A stretch of DNA of 64,000 bases. Source: Sulfopaludibacter sp035606355 (GTDB taxonomy: Bacteria; Acidobacteriota; Terriglobia; Bryobacterales; Bryobacteraceae). This document shows positions 33,866-41,731 of the stretch, piece after piece. Within the stretch, counting starts at the first letter, position 1; the number at the start of each line of letters is the position of its first letter. The DNA lies in NCBI GenBank assembly GCA_035606355.1, contig DATNFO010000018.1, positions 340,177 through 404,176 on the forward strand, given 5' to 3'. Position numbers and translations under genes: made by a program. The notes beneath the pieces are model-generated. The model was not told the DNA's origin and did no database searches. It saw nothing but the letters and a program-made list of their open reading frames with translations.

Positions 33866-34801
33866 ATGGTACCGGAATTCCATCCGCTGTTTCGCAATCC
33901 GCACGTGCAGACGATCGCCGCTCATCTCTGGCCGCGCCCGCAATCCGCGCAGGTTATGCATCGCCGGTACTTAAAGACGGAACCCGGCACGCAGGTGCTG
34001 ATCGAAACCCAGCACCCGGCGGGCGAGGCGCGCGGGCAGATCGTCATGGTGCATGGACTCGAAGGTTCCGGTGAAGCGGGCTACATGAAGAGTCTTGCGG
34101 CCGCCGCCCTCGACGCCGGCTTTTCCGCCCATCGATTCCACATGCGCACCTGCGGTGGCACCGAGCACCTCACGGGAACGTTGTATCATGCGGGGCTTAC
34201 TTCCGACTTACTCGCGGCACTGCGCGACTTAGGTCCAGCGCACTTAGTCGGCTTCTCGCTTGGCGGGAATGTCGTCCTGAAACTTGCCGGCGAACTCGGC
34301 GACAGCGGGCCCGGCCTTCTCCGCAGCGTCATTGCCGTCTCCGCCCCGCTCGATCTCGCCCTGTGCGCCCGCCGAATCGCGGAATGGGACAACCGTCTGT
34401 ATGAGCGCCGCTTCGTTCGACGCATGCGCGCCCGCCTGTGCGCCACCGGTCGATACAAGCCAGCCGATTTCGAAGGCTGCCGCTCTGTCCTCGATATCGA
34501 TGAGCGAATTACCGCGCCATCTTTCGGCTTCGGCACCGCCGATCGATATTACGCCAGTCAATCGGCCCTCGGCTTTCTGGATCGAATACAAGTACCGGCG
34601 TTGCTCATCCATGCGAAAGACGATACGCTAGCCCCGTTCTCCATCTGCGAAGCCGAAGCGGTGAAACGCAATCCCAACATTCACCTCTTCGCTACGGATC
34701 ATGGAGGCCATTTAGGCTTCCTGGCCCGAGGTCGAAACCGCTTCTGGCTCGACGAAGCAATTTTGTCGTGTGTAACGACCGGCCTCCAGGCCGGTTGCTA
34801 A
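33866..34801 (+). CDS. YheT-family alpha/beta hydrolase
   Basis: A 311-residue hydrolase. The N terminus FHPLFRNPHVQTIAAHLWPR, the oxyanion region MVHGLEGSGEAGYMKSLAAA and the nucleophile elbow LVGFSLGGNVVLKLAGEL identify the YheT (AB_hydrolase_4) family. The catalytic aspartate lies near LLIHAKDDTLAPF and the histidine in ATDHGGHLGFLARG. The final residues (VTTGLQAGC) are translated from a palindromic repeat, so the native stop was probably displaced. Only 12 bases separate this ATG from the divergent redoxin ATG. Confidence 0.88.
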   Translation: MVPEFHPLFRNPHVQTIAAHLWPRPQSAQVMHRRYLKTEPGTQVLIETQHPAGEARGQIVMVHGLEGSGEAGYMKSLAAAALDAGFSAHRFHMRTCGGTEHLTGTLYHAGLTSDLLAALRDLGPAHLVGFSLGGNVVLKLAGELGDSGPGLLRSVIAVSAPLDLALCARRIAEWDNRLYERRFVRRMRARLCATGRYKPADFEGCRSVLDIDERITAPSFGFGTADRYYASQSALGFLDRIQVPALLIHAKDDTLAPFSICEAEAVKRNPNIHLFATDHGGHLGFLARGRNRFWLDEAILSCVTTGLQAGC

Positions 34802-34854
34802 CTGAGCAGTTAGGCGCGCGACGCGCGCCTGGTACCGGTCTGGAGACCGGTACC
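34773..34854. repeat. three consecutive palindromes between convergent genes
   Basis: ACCGGCCT-CC-AGGCCGGT (34778-34795), AGGCGCGCG-A-CGCGCGCCT (34812-34830) and GGTACCGGTCT-GG-AGACCGGTACC (34831-34854) follow each other. The first lies within the YheT reading frame and the last touches the OsmC stop codon. They resemble the repeat at 38021-38082 (shared GACCGGTCT core and GCAGTTAG) and could act as a two-way terminator. Confidence 0.85.
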
Positions 34855-35261
34855 TACTTTGCCAACATGTAAGTTTGCACCGCCACCTCAATAGCGGGCG
34901 GATGAGTCAGCGTGTTGTGGATGATGCACCGGTGCACAGCCGCCTCGACGCCCTTCAACTGCTCCGGCGTGCATTCCACCGGAGGCTCTACCTCGATGCG
35001 GAACTGATCCAGACGGGCGGGATTCTTCACCTTCTCCGCCGTGACCCGCACCTTCGTCCCCGCCGTCGCGAGCCCGACCCGCCCCAGATACTCGGCCGCG
35101 TAATACGCCGCGCACGAGCCCAACGACGCCAGCAGCAACTCCGGCGGCGTCATTCCTTCGTCAAAACCCTTGTTGCTGGCCGGTTGATCGCTGACAACAA
35201 CGTGTCCGCGAGCCCGGATTTCAAACTGGACGGCACCCAAATGGTCTACCGTGACTTCCAC
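34854..35261 (-). CDS. OsmC-family peroxide-handling protein
   Basis: A 135-residue OsmC/Ohr-fold protein. The two redox cysteines are at 50 (LLASLGSCAAYYA) and 112 (HRCIIHNTLTHPP); an extra cysteine lies at 97. Members reduce organic hydroperoxides with thiols. The GTG start at 35261 has AAGGAG seven bases before it and lies inside the end of the upstream membrane-protein gene, overlapping by 16 bases, so the two are coupled. Confidence 0.9.
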   Translation of the reverse strand: MEVTVDHLGAVQFEIRARGHVVVSDQPASNKGFDEGMTPPELLLASLGSCAAYYAAEYLGRVGLATAGTKVRVTAEKVKNPARLDQFRIEVEPPVECTPEQLKGVEAAVHRCIIHNTLTHPPAIEVAVQTYMLAK

Positions 35262-35977
35262 TGTTTCTCCTTAACAATTCCCAAATACATCACCAAACTG
35301 GCGACCGTGATCCACAGGTCGATCAGCGACAGCGCCGTTTCCGCAACGGCCGTCTGGTACCACTGCGTGCTCGCGCGTTGCAGGCCATACAGGGCGAGCG
35401 CGCTCAGCGCCAGGTTGAATATCGCCAGCGGCGCAAGCACGCCGAAGATTCGCCAGCGGCGGCCCGCGGTCAACTCCTCGCTGCGGCGCAGAGCGTTCGC
35501 GGTCAGGTCGCCTTCCAGCGCAACCACCGGCTCCACGAATAGCAACGCCACATACTTTATGATGCCGGGAACGATCAAAAGTAACGCGTAAAGTGCGATC
35601 GTCACCTCGGCCTTGAACGAATTCCACAGCATCTTCCAATATTGCCGGCGCCCCCAACGGAGCGCCTCGCCGAACCTCGGGTGTTTTCCGGACGCCATCG
35701 CGACAACGATGCCGAAGATCGCCGCGGGCGCCAGCAGCGCCTGCACGAAAAGGTCCGTGACGCCTGAAAGGATTGACGCTGCCGGGCCAGTTACTCCTTC
35801 GGCGACGAAGTCGATCGCCAGTTTCACCGGCAGCACGATCAGGAGCGTCAACACAGCCAGAAACGGCAGGTTCCGCAGGTACAGAACCGTGGCCCGCCAC
35901 AGGGTGCGCGGCGCCGATCCGAGCGGCTCGACGGGAAACTCCAGGTCCAGATAGCCGTCACGAAACGCGCGGTCCAT
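35246..35977 (-). CDS. uncharacterised polytopic membrane protein
   Basis: About 243 residues with some six hydrophobic segments: PFLAVLTLLIVLPVKLAIDF, LFVQALLAPAAIFGIVVAMA, VTIALYALLLIVPGIIKYVA, LAPLAIFNLALSALALYGLQ and a final pair. A cytoplasmic loop near NALRRSEELTAGRRWRIFGV is reminiscent of DUF975/YciC-like membrane proteins. ATG 35977 gives a natural start (MDRAFRDGYLDLEF); a GTG at 36001 is possible. Overlaps OsmC by 16 bases. Function is unknown. Confidence 0.7.
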   Translation of the reverse strand: MDRAFRDGYLDLEFPVEPLGSAPRTLWRATVLYLRNLPFLAVLTLLIVLPVKLAIDFVAEGVTGPAASILSGVTDLFVQALLAPAAIFGIVVAMASGKHPRFGEALRWGRRQYWKMLWNSFKAEVTIALYALLLIVPGIIKYVALLFVEPVVALEGDLTANALRRSEELTAGRRWRIFGVLAPLAIFNLALSALALYGLQRASTQWYQTAVAETALSLIDLWITVASLVMYLGIVKEKQWKSR

Positions 35978-36116
35978 AGCTTTCAAGCCGGAGGTTAACA
36001 CACGGCATGTTTCTGCCGGTTCAAGCCATGTTTGCGGTGGCCCGGCAGCTCATAACTTCACCGGACCCGAAGTTCGTGGTAGCGCCGCCCGCGCCCTCCT
36101 GCGATGATGTGAGGTG

Positions 36117-36416
36117 ATGAACCGACGCACCGCCCTCCTCCTCGTCCTCGCTCTCGCCCTGGCCGCCTGCGGCTCCAAAGACGCCGGCAAACGTTACTTC
36201 ATGACCGGCACCATCAAGTCACTCGACCCGACTATGAAGGTGGCCACCGTCGACGCCGGAAAGATCGGCGACTGGATGGATGCCATGACTATGGATTACC
36301 AGGTGAAGCCCGACGCGGAATTCGCCAAGCTGCATGTCGGCGATAAGATCAATGCAACCGTCGTCGTCAAAGATCCGACTTACTACATCACCGACGTGAG
36401 CGTGGTCCAGAAATGA
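36117..36416 (+). CDS. CusF-like copper-binding lipoprotein
   Basis: A 99-residue lipoprotein. The signal peptide ends in the lipobox LAAC (ALALAACGS). The rest matches the CusF_Ec fold: MTGTIKSLDPTMKVATVD, then WMDAMTMDYQVKPD with the metal-ligand Trp and Met residues, and LHVGDKINATVVVKDPTYYI. Such proteins bind Cu(I) in the periplasm. GTG 36114 directly precedes the chosen ATG. GAGGTG acts as ribosome-binding site. The stop overlaps the next gene by the ATGA arrangement. No copper efflux pump is near. Confidence 0.85.
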   Translation: MNRRTALLLVLALALAACGSKDAGKRYFMTGTIKSLDPTMKVATVDAGKIGDWMDAMTMDYQVKPDAEFAKLHVGDKINATVVVKDPTYYITDVSVVQK

Positions 36417-37475
36417 GGCTGGCCGTCGTAGCGCTTCTGCCGCTTCTTGCGGCGGCGCAACCCAAGCCGCTGCGGCTTGCGATCGCCGGACTCAATCACG
36501 GACACGTGACGGGATTCCTGACGGCCGCCGCTCAGCGCCACGACGTCGAACTCGCCGGAGTCTGGGATCCGCAACCGGAGCTGCGTGCGAAATACGCCGC
36601 GCGCTACCATCTCGCGCCGGACCTCTTCTATGCCGATCTCGGCAAGATGCTCGACGAAGTGAAGCCGGAGGCCGTCGCCACGTTCACTGATACGGCAGCG
36701 CACGCGGAGGTCGTGGAAGCCGCCGCGCGCCGCCACATCACCGTGATGATGGAGAAGCGTGGAGCAGGCGCGGGCAATGAAGCGCGCGTCCGAGCAATAT
36801 GGCGTTCCGGTAATCGTCAATTATGAAACCACCTGGTACCGCAGCCACGGCGAAATTTGGACCCTGATGCATCAGCAAAAGGCCGCGGGCGAGATTCGCC
36901 GCATGGTCGCGATGGACGGCCATCAGGGCCCCAAAGAGATCAACGTTCAGCCTGAATTCCTCGACTGGCTGCGCGACCCCGTGCGGAACGGAGCTGGAGC
37001 GCTCTTCGACTTTGGCTGTTACGGCGCCAACCTGATGACGTGGCTGATGGACAACGAGCGTCCGTTGAAAGTCACCGCGCTCGCGCAGACGAACAAGCCG
37101 GCGATTTATCCGAAGGTGGATGACGAAGCCACCATCCTGCTGGAATATCCGAAGGCGCAAGGCGTCATCGAAGCCAGTTGGAATTGGCCGTTCAGTCGAA
37201 AAGATCTGGAAGTCTACGGCGAGAAGGGGTACGCGATCGCGACAGGCGGCGACAAGCTTCGCGTGCGTCTGCCGGGAGATAAAGAGGACCACGAACGCGC
37301 ACTTCCCGAGCTTCCGCCCGACGTCCGCGACAGCATTTCATACCTGATCGCGGTCGCGCGTGGCGCCGTCAAGCCGGCCGGCCTGAGCTCGATCGACAAC
37401 AATGTGATCGTCGTTGAGATACTCTCGGCCGCGCGGGAATCCGCACGCACCGGCCGCACAGTCACCCTGCCTTGA
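36413..37475 (+). pseudogene. frameshifted Gfo/Idh/MocA-family oxidoreductase
   Basis: Two overlapping frames together make one oxidoreductase. The first (36413-36826) has a signal peptide (MRLAVVALLPLLAAAQ) and the Rossmann turn LAIAGLNHGHV, and stays in register up to ITVMMEK at about 36757. The second (from 36759) picks up with EQARAMKRASEQYGVPVIVN and continues through FDFGCYGANLMTWLMD to the end. In family members EKP is followed by a short PLA/S segment before this helix; that piece is missing, consistent with a deletion of about 14 bases between 36758 and 36759. The catalytic-type EK is kept but its proline is lost. An assembly error is the main alternative. Confidence 0.8.
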
Positions 37476-37516
37476 CCCGGCGCGTGTATGATGATCGGGA
37501 AGGAGAGACACAACGC

Positions 37517-38023
37517 ATGTATCGATACGCACTTGCACTAGCCCTGTCGCTGGGTTGCTGCGCCGCTCAGACGAATCCGCTTATCAAGGAATCGCGCGCC
37601 GCCTACGACGGGGTGAAGAACAACCTCATCAAAGCCGCCGAAAAAATGCCGGAAGACGCTTATTCGTTTAAGCCTACGCCGGAAATGCAGACCTTCGGCG
37701 AGCGCATGATGCACATCGCCAATCAGATCCGCACGTGCAGCAATATCAAAGGTGAGCCGAAACAGGCTGCTGCCGCGACGGCCAAGGCCGACATCGTCAA
37801 CGCGCTGAAGGCATCCTTCGAAGCCTGCGACGGCGCTTGGGACAGCATGAGCGACGCCACCGCGACGGAGATGATGGCAGGCCGCGGCGGACGGGGCGGC
37901 CCGACTTCCAAGCTCGGAACCCTCATCCGCAACACAAATCACGACAGCGAAATGTACGGCTACATTTCGGTGTACATGCGGCTTAAAGGAGTGGTGCCGC
38001 CCTCTAGCGACCGCGGAATGTAG
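37517..38023 (+). CDS. secreted DinB-family protein
   Basis: A 168-residue protein with a signal peptide (MYRYALALALSLGCCAAQ) and a DinB-like helical body: SFKPTPEMQTFGERMMHIAN with a metal-ligand histidine, and NTNHDSEMYGYISVYMRLKG near the C terminus. Exported DinB proteins are common in acidobacteria, with unknown function. AAGGAGAG precedes the ATG at 37517. The stop codon forms the start of the repeat at 38021. Confidence 0.85.
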   Translation: MYRYALALALSLGCCAAQTNPLIKESRAAYDGVKNNLIKAAEKMPEDAYSFKPTPEMQTFGERMMHIANQIRTCSNIKGEPKQAAAATAKADIVNALKASFEACDGAWDSMSDATATEMMAGRGGRGGPTSKLGTLIRNTNHDSEMYGYISVYMRLKGVVPPSSDRGM

Positions 38024-38082
38024 ACAGGTAGCGACCGGTCTCCCGACCGGTCGCCGCCGCGGGTCGCGCAGTTAGACAGGTA
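38021..38082. repeat. palindrome flanked by 10-base direct repeats
   Basis: TAGACAGGTA occurs at 38021-38030 and again at 38073-38082. Between them are a perfect hairpin, GCGACCGGTC-TCCC-GACCGGTCGC (38031-38054), and a second small one (GCCGCCGCGGGTCGCGC). The direct repeats could be a target-site duplication of a 42-base miniature element. The upstream copy supplies the TAG stop of the DinB gene. Confidence 0.75.
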
Positions 38083-38093
38083 TGAGTACAGGT

Positions 38094-38399
38094 CTAATGC
38101 CACTCGGAATGCTCGTGGCGCCACTTCCAGTAGTCGCGCTGTTCGCGTTTGTTGGCCTTGGCCCAATCGTGATAGTCGCGGTGATTGGTTTCCAGCCAGT
38201 GGTGCCACGCGCGATCCTCGTCGCCGTTCCAGTTGTGATAATCCTTGTGGTCGGTGTCGTAGTAGCGCTGATCCGACCGGTTGCGTTCATGGTCGTCGCG
38301 ACGTTGATGGTCGTCGCGATCGTGGTCCTGCGCATAAAGCGCGGTGAGCGGCACGCACAAAGACGCGCTCAGTATAAAAGTGCCCAGGTATTTACGCAT
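38094..38399 (-). CDS. small secreted His/Asp/Trp-rich protein
   Basis: A 101-residue protein with a signal peptide (RKYLGTFILSASLCVPLTAL, YAQ). The mature part is highly charged and aromatic (DYHNWNGDEDRAWHHWLETN, then KREQRDYWKWRHEHSEWH) with about ten histidines and a repeated YHxW pattern, suggesting metal binding. GGAGGGGA precedes ATG 38399; the frame extends upstream without signals. I know no named family for it. Confidence 0.75.
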   Translation of the reverse strand: MRKYLGTFILSASLCVPLTALYAQDHDRDDHQRRDDHERNRSDQRYYDTDHKDYHNWNGDEDRAWHHWLETNHRDYHDWAKANKREQRDYWKWRHEHSEWH

Positions 38400-38473
38400 T
38401 TCGATTGCTTCCCCTCCGCGTAACACTCGTTGCAAACTCGCGGCCAATGGACTGATTCGCAAGGTGGCCGGTG

Positions 38474-39715
38474 CTAGTTTTGGAGCGCTGCTTCCAGGAC
38501 AGGGTCGAGGCCGGAGAGCACATCGCTGAGCGTACGGGCAATCGTCACGCGCGGCGCGAAGACGGCGTCGCCCGCCTTGTTTGCGAGCCGGAAGAATTTC
38601 GTGCTGTATTGCACCTGCAGCTTGGAGTTGGGCAATTCAAACACCCGCACTTCGCCATACGAGTTGAGCTTTTCGCTAGCGGGTTCGCCGAGAAGTTGCG
38701 CGTGCAACACCTGCTGAAGTTGCAGGCCGTTGATGACGGCGGACGAAAATGTTTCAGGGCCAATCAGCGCGGCCAGCTTCGAGCGGAGCGCCGGGCGGGA
38801 TTTGAAGCCGTCGATCAGGGGCTCCATTACTCTGGAGTTTCCGCCGCCGTTGAAACGCAGGTCGACAATAACGCGCTTCACCGGGTGCGATTCGGCAAAC
38901 GCGAAGACCTCACGAGCGAAGGCGGCAAAGGGCTGTTTGGGGTCTTCCTGGCAGGTCGCGTATTGAATGTAGAGCGCCTGCGCGTCCGCCAGGTACTCGT
39001 ACCAGTAGAATCGCCCGCCGTTCTTTCGGAACAGCGGCTCCGGAATATGGAGCGTATCGTAGAGGCCGAGAAGGGCCGGGGCGGCGGCATCCCCCGGTCC
39101 GATGGTTAGGGTGACCGGATCTCCGCCCGGTTTGGCGATGGTGACATCGACTCTGCCATCGGCGCGCGCCGCGCCCACGGCTTGTAAAATTTCGACCGTC
39201 CGCAATCGCTCGGCGACGCCGGCACGGAGCCCCGCATCGGTCTCGTAGGAGACGTAGGGCGCGACGGCCGGGAGCAGTTCCTCAGGGGTGCGGGCGCCGA
39301 TGCGGAGGACGCGCGTACCGATTGCCTCCCGGTATGCGGGCGCGGCGCCGATTACCGCCATACCGTCCGAGAACCAGGTGAATGTGAGCGGAAGCCGGTG
39401 AAATTGCCGGACTCGCGCCATGCCCACACGTGTATGCGCTACGTGGGCGGAGGCGACGAGTTTCACGAGGCGCAGTGTGATTTCCGCATCGGAAAGCGAC
39501 TCGATGTTCGCGCGCAGCGCCCCTATCGCGGCATCGAAAGCTTTACGGTCCCACAGCTTGGCGAAATCGATGTGGACGGCGGGGAAACGGGCGGCGAAAA
39601 CGTCCAGGTCTTGACGCCATTGGGAAGTGCGGCCGGCGGCGGCGTCTTCGTTCGCTGCGGGCGCAGGGCACGAACAGGCGACCGCAAGCAAGCTTAGAGC
39701 GGCGATAATCGGCAT
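38474..39715 (-). CDS. S41-family peptidase-like lipoprotein
   Basis: A 413-residue protein. The start at ATG 39715 gives a lipoprotein signal with lipobox-like LAVAC (SLLAVACSC), and TACAAT lies five bases before it. The C-terminal two thirds match peptidase family S41/tail-specific proteases: RVIVDLRFNGGGNSRVMEPL and IGPETFSSAVINGLQLQQVL, the latter holding the catalytic-type serine. A PDZ domain is not obvious. Function is likely envelope proteolysis. A longer frame to 39868 lies over citrate synthase and is rejected. Confidence 0.82.
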   Translation of the reverse strand: MPIIAALSLLAVACSCPAPAANEDAAAGRTSQWRQDLDVFAARFPAVHIDFAKLWDRKAFDAAIGALRANIESLSDAEITLRLVKLVASAHVAHTRVGMARVRQFHRLPLTFTWFSDGMAVIGAAPAYREAIGTRVLRIGARTPEELLPAVAPYVSYETDAGLRAGVAERLRTVEILQAVGAARADGRVDVTIAKPGGDPVTLTIGPGDAAAPALLGLYDTLHIPEPLFRKNGGRFYWYEYLADAQALYIQYATCQEDPKQPFAAFAREVFAFAESHPVKRVIVDLRFNGGGNSRVMEPLIDGFKSRPALRSKLAALIGPETFSSAVINGLQLQQVLHAQLLGEPASEKLNSYGEVRVFELPNSKLQVQYSTKFFRLANKAGDAVFAPRVTIARTLSDVLSGLDPVLEAALQN

Positions 39716-39729
39716 GCGCGATTGTACCC

Positions 39730-41058
39730 TCAGGCCATCACGAAAGCGAGTTCGGGATTTTCCGCGCCGCGAAGCGTGATTGGCACGAAGTCGCGCCGAG
39801 CCGGACCGGTATAAATCTGACGCGGGCGCGCGATTTTCTGTTCGGGGTCCTTCATGAGCTCTTCCCATTGCGCAAGCCAGCCGACGCTGCGCGGAATGCC
39901 GAACAACACGGTGAACTGGTCGGGTGTGAAGCCCATAGCCTGATAGATAATGCCCGAGTAGAAATCGACGTTCGGGTACAGCTTGCGCTTGATGAAGTAC
40001 TCGTCGTTGAGCGCGATCTTTTCGAGCTCGATGGCGATATCGAGCTTGGGGTTGCGGCCGGTGACCTCGAAGACTTCCTCGGCGACGTGCTTGATGATGC
40101 GGGCGCGCGGATCGTAATTCTTGTACACGCGATGCCCGAAGCCCATCAGCTTCCGCTTGCCTGCCTTCACTTCCGCGATATAGCCGGGAATGCAGTCCTT
40201 GCTGCCGATGTCGTATAACATGCGGAGCACTTCCTCATTCGCCCCGCCGTGCAGCGGACCGGAGAGCGCCGCGATGGCTGCCGCGGTGGTGGCGAACGGA
40301 TCGGCCTGCGAACTGCCGACAGCGCGCATGGCGCTGGTGCTGCAGTTCTGCTCGTGATCGGCGTGCAGAATGAAGAGCACTTCGAGGGCGCGCGCCAGCA
40401 CTGGGTTGGCGGCGTACTTGGGTTCGGTGCGCTTCCACAGCATGTTCATGTAGTTCTTGGTGAACCCGAGCTCGGGATCGGGCTGAATGTAGGGCAGGCC
40501 CAGGCGGTGGCGATAGGCGTAGGCGGCGAGCGTCGGCATTTTGCCGATGATGCGGGTGGCCTGCTTGCGGCGGCACTTTTCATCCAGCACGCCGGCGCGC
40601 GCTTCGGGGTAGAAGGTGGAGAGGGCGGCGGTGGTGCTGAGGAGAATGCCCATGGGGTGGGCGTCGTAATGGAAGCCGTCCATGAACTTCTTGACGTTCT
40701 CATGCAGGAAGGCATGGCGCATCAGGCGAATATTCCAGGCGTCGAGCTCGTCCATGGTGGGCAGCTCGCCGTTCAGCAGCAGGTAAGCGACCTCGGTGAA
40801 GGTGCAATGCTCGGCGAGTTGCTCGATAGGGTACCCGCGATAGCGCAGGATGCCGGCTTCGCCGTCCAGGAATGTGATGGCGCTCTGGCATGAGGCCGTG
40901 TTCATGTAGGCGGGGTCGTAGGTCATCAGTCCGAAGTCGTCCGGACCGGCCTTGATCTGGCGGAGATCCATCGCCCGGATGGTGCCGCGGTGAATCGGAA
41001 GCGTGTAGGTGAGGTTGGTCCGATTGTCGGTAATAGTGAGCGTCTCGTTTTCCATCGC
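39730..41058 (-). CDS. gltA: citrate synthase
   Basis: A 442-residue citrate synthase that condenses acetyl-CoA with oxaloacetate. Active-site blocks are complete: LFILHADHEQNCSTSAMRAV, SGPLHGGANEEVLRMLYDIG and MGFGHRVYKNYDPRARIIKH, with the three catalytic residues in the second histidine, third histidine and a later aspartate. The N-terminal beta domain (TLTITDNRTNLTYTLPIHRG) marks the Gram-negative hexameric type, regulated by NADH in relatives. Start at ATG 41058 follows CAGGAG. It faces the RsbRD_N gene across a promoter region. Confidence 0.96.
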   Translation of the reverse strand, partial: AMENETLTITDNRTNLTYTLPIHRGTIRAMDLRQIKAGPDDFGLMTYDPAYMNTASCQSAITFLDGEAGILRYRGYPIEQLAEHCTFTEVAYLLLNGELPTMDELDAWNIRLMRHAFLHENVKKFMDGFHYDAHPMGILLSTTAALSTFYPEARAGVLDEKCRRKQATRIIGKMPTLAAYAYRHRLGLPYIQPDPELGFTKNYMNMLWKRTEPKYAANPVLARALEVLFILHADHEQNCSTSAMRAVGSSQADPFATTAAAIAALSGPLHGGANEEVLRMLYDIGSKDCIPGYIAEVKAGKRKLMGFGHRVYKNYDPRARIIKHVAEEVFEVTGRNPKLDIAIELEKIALNDEYFIKRKLYPNVDFYSGIIYQAMGFTPDQFTVLFGIPRSVGWLAQWEELMKDPEQKIARPRQIYTGPARRDFVPITLRGAENPELAFVMA

Positions 41059-41243
41059 AATCTCCTGCCGGGGGATCGGGCGCGGACGATGCACGTTGAT
41101 ATCCAGACCTGAATGTCGCTAAATGCCACACTTTGTGCAAATCGAGAGTGGTCTGGGATAATAAAAGAAGGGCCACCGGGGGATTTCACTCATTCGGTGG
41201 GTGCGGATACCCACGGCCGCCCGCGCAAAGGGACGAGACGCCG

Positions 41244-41696
41244 ATGCTATCCACAAAACTGGTCCAACTCATCGAATCGAACTGGGAAGAGATTGCCGCG
41301 CGCTTGACGGCCGACGTGCGCAAGCATGCGGACATGACGCGATTGGCGCGTTGCACCGATATGGAATTGCGCGAATGGTGCCGCGAGATCCTGTCGAATC
41401 TGGGATACCTGCTGACCGCGAGTAAAGATGAGGAAATGAAGCGCCGGTTTCAGGTTCTCGGCCGTTTGCGCTTTGAGGAAAACATTCCGCTGCACGAAGC
41501 GGTGCTCCGCTTTCACCTGCTGAAGGAGAAGATCCTCGGCTTCGTGCACGAGCAGGGCTTCGCCATGACGGCGATGGAGTTGTACGCGGAGGAAGAGCTG
41601 GCGATGCGCATGGGCCGGTTCTTCGATGCGTGCGTCTATCACCTGGTGCGAGGGTATGAAGACGCCATCGCACGCGCGGCGCGTATCGCGAGCTAA
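41244..41696 (+). CDS. RsbRD N-terminal-domain-like protein
   Basis: A 150-residue helical protein resembling the RsbRD_N domain of stressosome-type regulators: IESNWEEIAARLTADVRKHA, then REWCREILSNLGYLL and NIPLHEAVLRFHLLKEKILG. No STAS domain follows, so the domain stands alone. Such proteins sense or relay signals in some partner-switching systems. It ends 35 bases before the conflict operon and could be its regulator, but a separate TATAGT box lies between them. Confidence 0.65.
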   Translation: MLSTKLVQLIESNWEEIAARLTADVRKHADMTRLARCTDMELREWCREILSNLGYLLTASKDEEMKRRFQVLGRLRFEENIPLHEAVLRFHLLKEKILGFVHEQGFAMTAMELYAEEELAMRMGRFFDACVYHLVRGYEDAIARAARIAS

Positions 41697-41731
41697 CGCC
41701 AATCGCCTCGCGAGTATAGTACCTTTTACGA

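Noticed and set aside
34778..34854. possible tRNA gene
   Set aside because: Three separate palindromes, with no anticodon arm, TTC loop or CCA-type end.
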